From Mesonia ostreae (GTDB lineage: Bacteria; Bacteroidota; Bacteroidia; Flavobacteriales; Flavobacteriaceae): 64,000 nucleotides of DNA. The stretch's first letter is position 1. The number at the start of each line of letters is the position of its first letter. This document shows positions 8,103 to 16,646 of the stretch, piece after piece. The notes beneath the pieces were generated by a model. It saw nothing but the letters and a program-made list of their open reading frames with translations, was not told the origin of the DNA and did not search any database. Position numbers and translations under genes: made by a program. The stretch lies in NCBI RefSeq assembly GCF_031845265.1, contig NZ_JAVRBG010000001.1, forward strand, positions 62,001-126,000. Reading direction: 5' to 3'.

Positions 8103-9557
8103 ATGCCAATTACGATAATGGGTGACAAGGAATTCGAGAGTATTCCTACCATCAACACCAAGGCACTTCGCATTAATCTGAACGAAAATATTTACGGAAC
8201 ATTTTCTGAAATTGGTGCGGGTCAAGAAACCGTTCGGAATTTTTTTAGAGCAGGAGGGGCATCGGGAACCATCGCCAAAACGATGAGTGCCTATGATAAA
8301 AATTTTAGCGACGCCATTTATGGCGTGGAAGATGATAAAAGATATGTAACTGAAGCGCGTCTAAAAAGAATGCTCTCTCACGAGATGAAGCTTATAGAAG
8401 AGCGTATTGATCGTAAAAAGCACCCCAATAAACTATTCTTTAGTTTTGCCAATACGGTTGCTACCATAGATTTTGCAAAGAAATACAAAGGCCACGGATG
8501 GGTAGGAATTAGATATCAAGTAACGCCAGAGGAAGATTACAACGAAATTATTTTGCACGTTAGATTTCATGAAAATGATGCTCGTTTACAACAAAATACT
8601 TTAGGTACTCTTGGCGTGAACCTCATTCACGGAGCTTATTACAAATATGATTCTCCCAAAAAACTACTCAGGTATCTTTATGACCATATTGATAATGAGC
8701 AAATAGAAATAGACACCATTAACTTTTCTGGACCTCGTTTTAAAGAAGTCGACAACCGATTGATGAGTTTGCAATTGGTTAAAAATGGAATGACCGAAGC
8801 GGTAATGTTTGCACCCGATGGAAATAATGTTCTTCCCGCAAAAGTGCTTTATAAGAAAAATGTACTTGCGCTAAGAGGTAGCTTTAGACCAGTTACCAAA
8901 GTAAATATGGATATCTATAAAAACTCGATGGAACTTTTTTTAACAGAAAAGCGCGTTAAAGAAGAAAATACCATGTGTATTTTTGAAATCACACTTTCCA
9001 ACCTAAGGTCTGAAGGCGAAATCGACGAAAAAGACTTTATGGATAGAGCTAAATTACTTTGCTCTTTGGGACATACAGTGATGATTTCTAACTTTCAAGA
9101 GTATTATAAATTGGTAGAATATTTTTCTAGATATACCAAACAACGTATGGGATTAGCCATGGGCGTTAGCAACCTAATCGATATTTTTGATGAAAGATAT
9201 TATCGTCATTTGAGTGGAGGGATTTTGGAAGCCTTTGGGAAACTTTTCTTTAAAGATCTAAAAGTATATTTGTATCCTTGGAGAGATGACAAAACCGATA
9301 AAATCATTGATAGTGATAATTTGAAAGTGCACCCAAGAATGAAAGAACTCTATAAGTTCTTTAAATACAATGGCAAGGTAGTAGACATTAAAGATTACGA
9401 TCCTTCAGTAATGGATATTCACTCCAGAAAAGCCTTGCAAATGATCGCTAATGATACAAAAGGTTGGGAAGAAATGTTACCAGAGAATACAGCAAACTTA
9501 GTGCGAGAACAACATTTGTTTGGGTTTAAACCTAAAGAAAAAAAACAAGAGGCTTAA
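8103..9557 (+). CDS. Conserved Bacteroidetes protein of unknown function, 484 aa
   Basis: A 484-aa soluble protein with no signal peptide or membrane helix. It has long, evenly conserved-looking stretches such as FRAGGASGTIAKTMSAYDK, NKLFFSFANTVATIDFAKK, LGVNLIHGAYYKYDSPKKLL and ISNFQEYYKLVEYFSRY. Homologues are widespread in flavobacteria. I recall some being labelled nicotinate-nucleotide adenylyltransferase, but no HxGH-type nucleotidyltransferase motif is visible, so I do not adopt that label. It has its own strong promoter (8041-8068) and its own terminator (9592-9618), so it is a single-gene transcript. An alternative start is the ATG at 8118. Confidence 0.75.
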   Translation: MPITIMGDKEFESIPTINTKALRINLNENIYGTFSEIGAGQETVRNFFRAGGASGTIAKTMSAYDKNFSDAIYGVEDDKRYVTEARLKRMLSHEMKLIEERIDRKKHPNKLFFSFANTVATIDFAKKYKGHGWVGIRYQVTPEEDYNEIILHVRFHENDARLQQNTLGTLGVNLIHGAYYKYDSPKKLLRYLYDHIDNEQIEIDTINFSGPRFKEVDNRLMSLQLVKNGMTEAVMFAPDGNNVLPAKVLYKKNVLALRGSFRPVTKVNMDIYKNSMELFLTEKRVKEENTMCIFEITLSNLRSEGEIDEKDFMDRAKLLCSLGHTVMISNFQEYYKLVEYFSRYTKQRMGLAMGVSNLIDIFDERYYRHLSGGILEAFGKLFFKDLKVYLYPWRDDKTDKIIDSDNLKVHPRMKELYKFFKYNGKVVDIKDYDPSVMDIHSRKALQMIANDTKGWEEMLPENTANLVREQHLFGFKPKEKKQEA

Positions 9558-9591
9558 AAACATTTTGTTGATAGAGCTCCATTTATAAATT

Positions 9592-9618
9592 AAAAAACAC
9601 CTTATAAGGTGTTTTTTT
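9592..9618. terminator. Bidirectional intrinsic terminator
   Basis: An 11-12 bp stem (AAAAAACACCTT / AAGGTGTTTTTT) with a 2-base loop is followed by T-runs in both directions. It separates the convergent 484-aa protein gene and murA and probably ends both transcripts. Confidence 0.85.
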
Positions 9619-9642
9619 GTTTCATTTATTCTCCCGTAAAGA

Positions 9643-10953
9643 TTAAATTCTCGTGATTTTAGCGCCTATAGCTCTTAATCTTCCATCTATATCTTCGTAT
9701 CCACGGTCTATTTGCTCAATGTTATGAATGGTAGAAGTTCCTTTTGCAGAAAGTGCTGCAATTAATAAGGATATTCCTGCTCTAATATCTGGGCTTGTCA
9801 TAGTGGTGGCTTTTAAATTTGACTTAAAATCGTGTCCAATAATAGTCGCTCTATGTGGATCACATAAAATAATTTTCGCACCCATATCAATTAGTTTATC
9901 GACAAAGAAAAGTCGGCTTTCAAACATCTTTTGATGAATAAGCACGCTTCCTCTTGCTTGAGTAGCGACCACCAACATAATACTCAGTAAATCTGGCGTA
10001 AAACCAGGCCAAGGAGCATCACTTATATTCATAATAGAACCATCGATAAAGCTTTTTACTTCGTATCCATTTTTATGAGCAGGAATGTATAAATCGTCTC
10101 CATTCTTTTCCACCGTAATTCCTAGTTTTCTAAACGTGGTAGGAATTAAGCCCAAGTTATCCCAACTCACATTTTTAATGGTGAGTTCACTTTTGGTCAT
10201 AGCCGCCAAGCCTATCCAAGAACCAATTTCAATCATATCGGGTAGAACTCTATGCGTGCATCCTGTTAGCTTATCTACACCCTCAATCTTTAAAAGATTA
10301 GAGCCTATTCCTTGAATATTAGCTCCCATAGAAACCAACATTTTACAAAGTTGTTGCAAGTAAGGCTCACACGCTGCGTTATAAATGGTAGTTTCTCCTT
10401 TCGCTAAAACAGCAGCCATCACGATGTTTGCGGTTCCTGTAACCGAGGCTTCCTCTAAAAGCATATAGGCTCCTTTTAAGCCTTTAGGCGCTTCTACGCC
10501 ATAAAAACGTTCTTCTTTATTATATCTAAAGGTAGCGCCCAATTTTATAAAACCTTCAAAGTGCGTGTCTAACCTTCTTCGTCCAATTTTATCTCCACCA
10601 GGCCTTGGAATGTAACCTTTACCGTACTTGGCAAGCAAAGGTCCCACGATCATAATAGAACCTCTTAAGCTGCTGCCTTCTTCTTTAAATAGCTCGCTTT
10701 CTAGATATTCTAAATGAAGTTTATCGCTAACAAAAGAGTATTTTCCTTTCCCTAATTTTTGAATTTTCACCCCCAAATTACCCAAAATGCCAATGAGTTT
10801 GTTTACATCCCTAATGTCTGGAATGTTTTCAATAATTACTTGGTCATCGGTTAATAAAACAGCACAAAGTATTTGTAAAGCTTCATTTTTTGCTCCTTGA
10901 GGAACTATTTCTCCTTTTAAAGAATGTCCTCCTTCAATTTGAAAAGTAGCCAT
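9643..10953 (-). CDS. murA: UDP-N-acetylglucosamine 1-carboxyvinyltransferase MurA, Asp-type
   Basis: A 436-aa enolpyruvyl transferase that starts peptidoglycan precursor synthesis by adding enolpyruvate from PEP to UDP-GlcNAc in the cytosol. Lys22-Asn23 (QGAKNEAL) and the loop RPGGDKIGRRRLDTHF are clear. The residue equivalent to E. coli Cys115 is Asp121, from a GAT codon read on the minus strand at 10591-10593. Asp at this place is active but is not alkylated by fosfomycin, as known for mycobacterial and chlamydial MurA, so intrinsic fosfomycin insensitivity is expected. It follows the DUF4290 gene by 14 bp in one operon. Confidence 0.95.
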   Translation of the reverse strand: MATFQIEGGHSLKGEIVPQGAKNEALQILCAVLLTDDQVIIENIPDIRDVNKLIGILGNLGVKIQKLGKGKYSFVSDKLHLEYLESELFKEEGSSLRGSIMIVGPLLAKYGKGYIPRPGGDKIGRRRLDTHFEGFIKLGATFRYNKEERFYGVEAPKGLKGAYMLLEEASVTGTANIVMAAVLAKGETTIYNAACEPYLQQLCKMLVSMGANIQGIGSNLLKIEGVDKLTGCTHRVLPDMIEIGSWIGLAAMTKSELTIKNVSWDNLGLIPTTFRKLGITVEKNGDDLYIPAHKNGYEVKSFIDGSIMNISDAPWPGFTPDLLSIMLVVATQARGSVLIHQKMFESRLFFVDKLIDMGAKIILCDPHRATIIGHDFKSNLKATTMTSPDIRAGISLLIAALSAKGTSTIHNIEQIDRGYEDIDGRLRAIGAKITRI

Positions 10954-10967
10954 AAATAATCAGATTG

Positions 10968-11627
10968 TTAGTAACGTTTGCGAGTGCTACGGTTACGGTG
11001 ATTTTTTTTGTTGGTAGATTTTGAAGATGTAGTTTTATTGTAACGCTTACTATTACTTCCTTTTATAAGACTGGAAGCTTCCGTAAGATCTTCTTCTTTT
11101 TTCTTTAAATTAATTTTACCATCGCTCAATTCATATAAATGCTCAAAAATAGCCTTATCGTCTACCGTATCGCGGTTCCAATTAAGGTAACATTTCTTCA
11201 TATGATTCGCGATGTTGTAGATAAGCGCATCTTTTAAATCGCCATCTTCCCATTCTAACGCAGCATCAATCATACGCTTGATATTGTTTCCGTAGAAACG
11301 ATATTTTGGGAAATTTTGAGGATATTCCAAAGGCGAAGGATGTTCCTGTAGCTGCTCTCTTGAAGGTTTGGGATAAGGAGAATCTACGTCTAGTTTAAAA
11401 TCGCTAATGATAAAAAGTTGATCCCATAATTTATGCTGAAAATCTGGTACATCACGCAAATGCGGATTTAGATTTCCCATAACGGCAATGATAGATTTTG
11501 CTACCTTATTCCTCTCTTTATCATCTTCTAAACTAATGGCGTGTTCTACCATTTTCTGAATATGTCTACCATATTCTGGAATAAAAAGTTTACTCCTCTC
11601 TGAGTTGTATTCTAAATCGTATATCAA
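10968..11627 (-). CDS. DUF4290 domain protein
   Basis: A 219-aa cytosolic protein with the family opening MIYDLEYNSERSKLFIPEYG and the segments NLNPHLRDVPDFQHKLWDQL and KRMIDAALEWEDGDLK. The last 40 or so residues are a low-complexity, Lys/Ser/Arg-rich basic tail that could contact nucleic acid. It is the first gene of a two-gene operon with murA, an arrangement I recall as common in flavobacteria; this hints at an envelope-linked role, but function is unknown. Confidence 0.85.
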   Translation of the reverse strand: MIYDLEYNSERSKLFIPEYGRHIQKMVEHAISLEDDKERNKVAKSIIAVMGNLNPHLRDVPDFQHKLWDQLFIISDFKLDVDSPYPKPSREQLQEHPSPLEYPQNFPKYRFYGNNIKRMIDAALEWEDGDLKDALIYNIANHMKKCYLNWNRDTVDDKAIFEHLYELSDGKINLKKKEEDLTEASSLIKGSNSKRYNKTTSSKSTNKKNHRNRSTRKRY

Positions 11628-11762
11628 AATTGAAAATTATATAGGTATAAATAGTATTGAAGCTGAAGTCTTTAGCTTATAAGGCTTGCAAAATAATAAA
11701 TAATTAGCTACCAACTCTAATTAAATTAGAAAAAATCATTCTAATATAGTTAAATATAGGAA

Positions 11763-12056
11763 TTATAGAGATATTACCCCCTCTACTTTCTCTCCTACTT
11801 CAATATATTTTTCTATCACCATTTCTGGACTTTCTATTTTAACACTTACAGAAACACTGGTATAGGTTCCTTTAGAAGATTCTTTGGTAGTAATTACAGC
11901 TCCCATATTGTCAAAGATATTTTCTACCTCGGCTATTTTTTCATTTTTAGAAGGAACAATAAATTTATATAAATATTCACTTGGCCATTCTGCTGTTTCT
12001 GCTAGTTTCACCTTTAAATTCTTATAAAAGTCATCTCTTTCTTTATTTGCACTCAT
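11763..12056 (-). CDS. DUF493 (YbeD-like) family protein
   Basis: A 97-aa alpha/beta protein of the YbeD/DUF493 family, with the typical YKFIVPSKNEKIAEVENIF and a SVSVSVKIESPEMVIEKY strand-helix segment; the fold resembles a regulatory ACT-like domain. The frame is open back to 12125, but the minus-strand TATCTTTG box at 12078-12085 would lie inside that longer gene. The ATG at 12056 (MSANKERDDFYKNL) sits just downstream of the box and is preferred. It is divergent from the ATPase gene. Confidence 0.8.
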   Translation of the reverse strand: MSANKERDDFYKNLKVKLAETAEWPSEYLYKFIVPSKNEKIAEVENIFDNMGAVITTKESSKGTYTSVSVSVKIESPEMVIEKYIEVGEKVEGVISL

Positions 12057-12077
12057 AAATTTAATATCTTTTAAATA

Positions 12078-12111
12078 CAAAGATACTTCATTCCTTTTTT
12101 TAAATTGCCAA
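12078..12111 (-). promoter_or_regulatory. Bacteroidetes-type promoter for the DUF493 gene
   Basis: CAAAGATA on the plus strand at 12078-12085 reads TATCTTTG on the minus strand, a good -7 box. A TTG on the minus strand at 12109-12111 gives a 23-base spacer. The expected transcript start near 12071 fixes the DUF493 start at 12056 and rules out the longer frame. Confidence 0.6.
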
Positions 12112-12123
12112 AAAAAAATTATC

Positions 12124-12669
12124 ATGGCTAAGGCTCAAAAGATATTGCTCATAGGCGGTCCAGGTACTGGAAAATCTACCATCATAAACCGCTTAGAACA
12201 AATGGGTTATCACTGTCTCTCCGAGATTTCTAGAGAGATTATTCTTACCGCTCAAAAAGAAGGAACAGAGCAGCTTTTTCTAACCCAACCTTTGCGTTTT
12301 AGTGAATTGCTTCTAGAAGGTAGAATAAAACAGCATCAAAAAGCAGATCAATTAGCAGCTAATTATGTTTTTATAGATCGAGGAATTCCCGATATTACGG
12401 CTTATTTGGACCTGGCAAGAGACAAATATCCTGTTTTATTTGATGATGCGAATGTAGAATACAAATACGATCAGGTTTTTATATTACCTATATGGGAAGC
12501 CATTTACATTTCAGACAACGAACGTTATGAAGATTTAGAAGAGGCAAAAAAAATTCAGCAGCAACTTATAAAGACGTATACCCAATTGGGCTACGACTTA
12601 ATTGAAGTTCCTAAAAGTTCTGTAGAACAACGTGTAGAATTTATTCTAACAAACACTCAAACCAACTAA
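12124..12669 (+). CDS. AAA family ATPase (NadR/AAA_28-like P-loop kinase)
   Basis: A 181-aa P-loop protein. Walker A is GGPGTGKST (residues 11-19). The body has SEISREIILTAQKEGTEQLFL and FIDRGIPDITAYLDL, the latter an Asp-Arg-Gly segment typical of AAA_28/NadR-like nucleotide kinases. It is probably a small-molecule kinase or nucleotide-binding protein; no nicotinamide-mononucleotide domain is fused to it. It is 3 bp upstream of the recQ gene and so forms the start of the ATPase-recQ-fmt operon. Confidence 0.78.
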   Translation: MAKAQKILLIGGPGTGKSTIINRLEQMGYHCLSEISREIILTAQKEGTEQLFLTQPLRFSELLLEGRIKQHQKADQLAANYVFIDRGIPDITAYLDLARDKYPVLFDDANVEYKYDQVFILPIWEAIYISDNERYEDLEEAKKIQQQLIKTYTQLGYDLIEVPKSSVEQRVEFILTNTQTN

Positions 12670-12672
12670 ACT

Positions 12673-14574
12673 ATGACTACCCCAGAAGAAATATTACGTA
12701 AATACTGGGGTTTCTCAACTTTTAAACCTGCGCAAAAAGAGATCATTACTCATCTTATAAAAGGCAATAACGCCTTGGCGCTTCTCCCAACGGGAGGTGG
12801 AAAGTCTATTTGCTTTCAGGTTCCTGCGCTGATGCAAAATGGAATATGCATCGTGGTTTCACCGCTTATTGCGCTTATGCAAGACCAAGTGCAAAACCTT
12901 AACGCCAAAGGAATTAAATCTTTAATGCTGAAAGGCGGAATCTCACTTGGGGAATTAGACACAACCTTAGACAATTGTATTTACGGAAATTACAAATTTC
13001 TCTATCTTTCACCAGAGCGTTTACAGCAAGATTTGGTGCAAGAGAGGATTTCTAAAATGAATGTGAACCTTATTGCTATAGATGAGGCGCATTGTATTTC
13101 TGAATGGGGTCACGACTTTAGACCTGCCTATAGAAAGACCAACATTCTACAAGAACTTCATCCTAAAATTCCTGTCATTGCTTTAACTGCTACCGCTACT
13201 AAACGCGTACAAAGTGATATTTTAGAAACTTTAGATATTGATGTTTCCAATGTGTTTAAATATAGCTTTAAGCGGAATAATATTCAGTTTTTAATTCAGA
13301 AAGAAGAAGATAAAACGCATCATCTTATTGGTTTTCTAAAAAAACATCCAGGATCGAGCATCATCTACGTAAGAAATAGAAAAGCAACCTTAGAATTAAA
13401 AGAGGTTTTGCTACAACATAAAATTTCTGCGGATGCATATCACGGCGGATTAGAAACTTCTAAGAAAGATAAATTATTAGTAGGTTGGCTCAAAGAAAGC
13501 TTTAAAGTTATGGTTGCTACAACTGCCTTCGGAATGGGAATCGACAAAGATAATGTTCAAAATGTGATTCATTATCATCTGCCAGAAAGTTTAGAGAGTT
13601 TCTTTCAGGAAGCAGGAAGAGCTGGTAGAAATGGAGAACAGGCAACTTCCCTCCTGCTCTATAACGATCACGACTTTTTATTGCTCAACAATCAATTTTT
13701 AAAAAATATTGCTACCGTAAAAAGCGTTAAACTAATCTATAAAAAGCTGAACGCTTATTTTTCTATTGCGTACGGCGAAGGCCAACAAACCGAACACAAC
13801 TTTAATTTTAGTGATTTCTGTAGACATTATAAGCTTCCGTTTGCGCTTACGTATAATGGTTTAGAGTTATTAGATCGCGTGGGAGTCATCAAGCTTAGCA
13901 AAGAATTTTCACAAAAAACATCCTTACAGTTTTTAATCAGCAGTAAACAAGTTTTTTATTTTCTGGAAGGAAATCCGTCTTACGAACAACTTTTAAAAAC
14001 TTTATTCCGATTAAAAGGTGGTTTTTTTGAGCATAAAACCAGTTTTTCCATCGAAAGACTCAGCGAGAGATCTGGTCTAGCTTCAGAATTGATTGAAAGC
14101 AAATTAGAGTATTTATCTAAAGAAAAAATTATTGATCTAAGCATTGCCAATCAAGATACGAGTTTAGTATTTTTAGTACCTAGAGAAGATGACATCACCA
14201 TTAATCCTGTCTCTAAATATATAAAACAGCAATATAGTCTCAAAGAAGAAAAGATAAAGGCGGTTACTTTATTTGTTTCTTCCCAAGAATGCTGTAAAGT
14301 AAAAGAGCTTTTGGCCTATTTTGGAGAAGATGAAAAAGAAAATTGCGGCAAATGTTCGGTATGTTTAAACCGAAAGAAAACACATACGAGAAAAGTTTAC
14401 AAGGATGTCTACCAACAAATCTTAATACTTTTAGAGCAGGAAGAAATGTCTTTAAAACAATTGGTTCCCATAATTGAAGCCAAAGAAGAAGACACTTTAT
14501 ACCTATTAAGAGCTATGCTCGATAAAAAATTAATTTCAATTAGCAGTAACAATATTATTCAGTTAAAAAAATGA
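12673..14574 (+). CDS. recQ: RecQ-family ATP-dependent DNA helicase
   Basis: A 633-aa 3'-5' DNA helicase of superfamily 2. Motif 0 precedes Walker A LPTGGGKS (about residues 38-45), the Walker B box is DEAH (138-141), and motif VI is QEAGRAGRNGE. After the helicase core comes a zinc-binding segment, with Cys residues in SQECCKVKEL and ENCGKCSVC, then a winged-helix-like region. The C-terminus is shorter than a classical HRDC domain would need, so HRDC appears absent. It acts in recombination and fork repair. It overlaps fmt by 4 bp (ATGA). Confidence 0.93.
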   Translation: MTTPEEILRKYWGFSTFKPAQKEIITHLIKGNNALALLPTGGGKSICFQVPALMQNGICIVVSPLIALMQDQVQNLNAKGIKSLMLKGGISLGELDTTLDNCIYGNYKFLYLSPERLQQDLVQERISKMNVNLIAIDEAHCISEWGHDFRPAYRKTNILQELHPKIPVIALTATATKRVQSDILETLDIDVSNVFKYSFKRNNIQFLIQKEEDKTHHLIGFLKKHPGSSIIYVRNRKATLELKEVLLQHKISADAYHGGLETSKKDKLLVGWLKESFKVMVATTAFGMGIDKDNVQNVIHYHLPESLESFFQEAGRAGRNGEQATSLLLYNDHDFLLLNNQFLKNIATVKSVKLIYKKLNAYFSIAYGEGQQTEHNFNFSDFCRHYKLPFALTYNGLELLDRVGVIKLSKEFSQKTSLQFLISSKQVFYFLEGNPSYEQLLKTLFRLKGGFFEHKTSFSIERLSERSGLASELIESKLEYLSKEKIIDLSIANQDTSLVFLVPREDDITINPVSKYIKQQYSLKEEKIKAVTLFVSSQECCKVKELLAYFGEDEKENCGKCSVCLNRKKTHTRKVYKDVYQQILILLEQEEMSLKQLVPIIEAKEEDTLYLLRAMLDKKLISISSNNIIQLKK

Positions 14575-15518
14575 CAGCATTACGTATACTTTTTATGGGA
14601 ACGCCCGAGTTTGCCGTAACGATTCTAGATAAAATAATTCAGCAAAATTATACGGTGGTTGGCGTAGTAACCGCTCCCGATAGGCCTGCAGGGAGAGGAC
14701 AAAAGCTTAGAAAATCTGCTGTAAAAGTTTTTGCAGAAGAAAAAGGCATTGAAGTATTGCAACCCACCAACTTAAAGTCTGATGCTTTTCAGGAAGATTT
14801 AGAACGTTTACAGCCAAATTTAAATATTGTAGTTGCGTTTAGAATGCTTCCTAAGAAAGTGTGGAACTTCCCTAGGTTAGGAACCTTTAACTTACACGCT
14901 TCTTTACTGCCGCAATATAGAGGTGCAGCGCCTATCAACTGGGCAATTATTAATGGAGAAAAGATTACTGGAGTAACAACATTTTTTATAGACGATAAGA
15001 TTGACACTGGTGCTGTCATTCTAAGTGAGGAAATAGAAATAGAGGCTACAGATAATGCAGGAAGCTTACACGACAAGTTAATGCACAAAGGTGCTAGTTT
15101 GGTCATTACAACTTTAGAACAAATAGAAACCGATAAAATTTCTCTTAGAGAGCAAAAAGAAGCCAGAGGTTTAAAAACCGCTTATAAATTGGTGAATGAG
15201 AATACAAAAATAGATTGGACCAAAACAACAATGGAAATTTACAATCACATACGAGGTTTGAGCCCATATCCTGTTGCTTGGACTCAGTTAGAAAATGCAG
15301 GTGAAGTCTTGCGTTGTAAAATTCAGGAAGCGAGTTATACGTTAAAGGAACACTTCTTGTCTTTTGGTACAGTTTTAATAGAAGAAAAAAACATTTTAGT
15401 TGCGACACGAGATGGATTTATTAAAATTGAAGAAATGCAATTGCCAGGAAAAAGAAAAATGATAGCAAAAGATCTTTTAAATGGTTATGCGTTTAAAGAA
15501 AATGCAAGGATGCTCTAA
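14571..15518 (+). CDS. fmt: Methionyl-tRNA formyltransferase
   Basis: A 315-aa enzyme that formylates Met-tRNAi using 10-formyltetrahydrofolate. The N-terminal catalytic Rossmann domain opens with ALRILFMGTPEFAVTIL and carries the formyl-transfer signature NLHASLLPQYRGAAPINWAI (His-Ser-Leu-Leu-Pro and Arg-Gly), with the DTG segment in DDKIDTGAVIL. The C-terminal OB-like domain includes RGLSPYPVAWT. Length is normal. It is coupled to recQ by the ATGA overlap. Confidence 0.95.
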   Translation: MTALRILFMGTPEFAVTILDKIIQQNYTVVGVVTAPDRPAGRGQKLRKSAVKVFAEEKGIEVLQPTNLKSDAFQEDLERLQPNLNIVVAFRMLPKKVWNFPRLGTFNLHASLLPQYRGAAPINWAIINGEKITGVTTFFIDDKIDTGAVILSEEIEIEATDNAGSLHDKLMHKGASLVITTLEQIETDKISLREQKEARGLKTAYKLVNENTKIDWTKTTMEIYNHIRGLSPYPVAWTQLENAGEVLRCKIQEASYTLKEHFLSFGTVLIEEKNILVATRDGFIKIEEMQLPGKRKMIAKDLLNGYAFKENARML

Positions 15519-15569
15519 AGCCTTGATTATGCTAGCAAGAGAGAAATTATTTGAAAAACAAGTTAGTTT

Positions 15570-15603
15570 TATTAACAATTAGCTAAAGTTATTAACAATT
15601 AGC
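15570..15603 (+). repeat. Direct repeat upstream of the HU promoter
   Basis: TATTAACAATTAGC occurs at 15570-15583 and again at 15590-15603, exactly 20 bp apart (about two helical turns). It lies just upstream of the -33 box of the HU promoter, a typical place for an activator or repressor site. Confidence 0.6.
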
Positions 15604-15623
15604 CGTATTTAGCTTGCTAATCC

Positions 15624-15653
15624 TTGTATGGCAACGAAAAGCGTATAAATTTG
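15624..15653 (+). promoter_or_regulatory. Bacteroidetes-type promoter for the HU gene
   Basis: TTG at 15624-15626 and TAAATTTG at 15646-15653 are 19 bases apart and match the -33/TAnnTTTG consensus. The predicted leader is about 45 bases long before the ATG at 15705. Confidence 0.7.
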
Positions 15654-15704
15654 TAGAGAGTATTTGATAAATGTTTAACCAACAATTAGTTTAAAACGAA
15701 AATT

Positions 15705-15977
15705 ATGAACAAAACAAATTTAATTGATTCCATGGCAGAAGATGCTGGAATTTCAAAAGCAGCTGCTAAAAAAGCATTAGAATCTTTCTTAGAAAACGTA
15801 GAAGGATCATTAAAAAAAGGAGATAGAGTATCACTTGTAGGATTCGGGTCTTGGTCGGTAACTAAAAGAGCTGCTCGTGAGGGAAGAAATCCTCAAACAG
15901 GAAAGACAATTAAAATTGCTGCAAAAAATGTAGTTAAATTTAAAGCAGGTTCAGATTTACAGAAGTCTGTTAACTAA
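15705..15977 (+). CDS. hupB: HU family DNA-binding protein
   Basis: A 90-aa nucleoid protein with the standard HU layout: two N-terminal helices (MNKTNLIDSMAEDAGISKAA), the LVGFGSWSVTKRAAREGRNP beta-arm segment with the conserved Arg-Asn-Pro tip, and the closing FKAGSDLQKSVN helix. It binds and bends DNA without strong sequence preference. It has its own promoter (15624-15653), upstream direct repeats and an intrinsic terminator, so it is a single-gene transcript. Confidence 0.95.
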   Translation: MNKTNLIDSMAEDAGISKAAAKKALESFLENVEGSLKKGDRVSLVGFGSWSVTKRAAREGRNPQTGKTIKIAAKNVVKFKAGSDLQKSVN

Positions 15978-15998
15978 GAGATCTTTAAAGAAAATATT

Positions 15999-16027
15999 AA
16001 AAAGACCCTAAAAAAGGGTCTTTTTTT
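15999..16027 (+). terminator. Intrinsic terminator of the HU gene
   Basis: The stem AAAAGACCC / GGGTCTTTT around a short A-rich loop is followed by a T-run, 22 bases after the HU stop codon. Confidence 0.85.
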
Positions 16028-16085
16028 ATGAAAATTTTGCTGTTCTAAAATTTTTAATTTAGTTTTAATTAAATAAATATATAGT

Positions 16086-16646
16086 TTGACAGTATTAAAA
16101 CCAAAAAAAGGCATTTTAATGGCCGCAGAACCTTCTATTACAGGTGATATTTCCTTTAATCGTTCTGTAATTCTTTTAGCAGACCATAAAGGAGAAGGCT
16201 CTATAGGTTTTATCCTAAACAAAGTTTTAGACTATAATCTTAGCGAGCTCATTCCCAGTGTAAACAAAGACTTTCGGGTGTATTACGGGGGTCCCGTAGA
16301 GCAAGACAACTTATATTTTATTCATAAAGTTCCCAGTTTAATTCCAGATAGTATAGAAATTGCAGAAGGTATTTATTGGGGAGGAAATTTTGAAGCTGTT
16401 AAAAAGCTCATTGAAAATAATTTAATTACCGATAAGGAAATTAAATTTTTTCTAGGGTACTCTGGTTGGGATATGAACCAACTCGAGGAAGAATTATCTG
16501 CCAAAGCTTGGATTCTCATCCATGAGTATACACAAGAAGAAATATTAGAGAAAAACTACCATAACTTCTGGAAAGATAAGTTAGAGGAGTTAGGCGGTGA
16601 ATACCTTATCTGGTCTAACGCACCAGAAAATCCTAGTTATAACTAA
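16086..16646 (+). CDS. YqgE/AlgH family protein
   Basis: A 186-aa cytosolic protein with the family signature KGILMAAEPSITGDISFNRSVILL, GSIGFILNK and YYGGPVEQDNLYFIHK. The start is TTG at 16086: an in-frame stop lies 4 codons upstream, and the family N-terminus (about MxxLKPxKGxLLxAEP) needs the residues before the first internal ATG at 16119. Molecular function is unknown; E. coli and Pseudomonas relatives are described as transcription-linked (AlgH), but this is not settled. It converges with the class IV aminotransferase gene, overlapping it by 4 bp. Confidence 0.88.
   Translation: MTVLKPKKGILMAAEPSITGDISFNRSVILLADHKGEGSIGFILNKVLDYNLSELIPSVNKDFRVYYGGPVEQDNLYFIHKVPSLIPDSIEIAEGIYWGGNFEAVKKLIENNLITDKEIKFFLGYSGWDMNQLEEELSAKAWILIHEYTQEEILEKNYHNFWKDKLEELGGEYLIWSNAPENPSYN

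Noticed and set aside
8103..9557. Label as nicotinate-nucleotide adenylyltransferase
   Set aside because: The HxGH-type nucleotidyltransferase signature is not visible, and the length does not fit.
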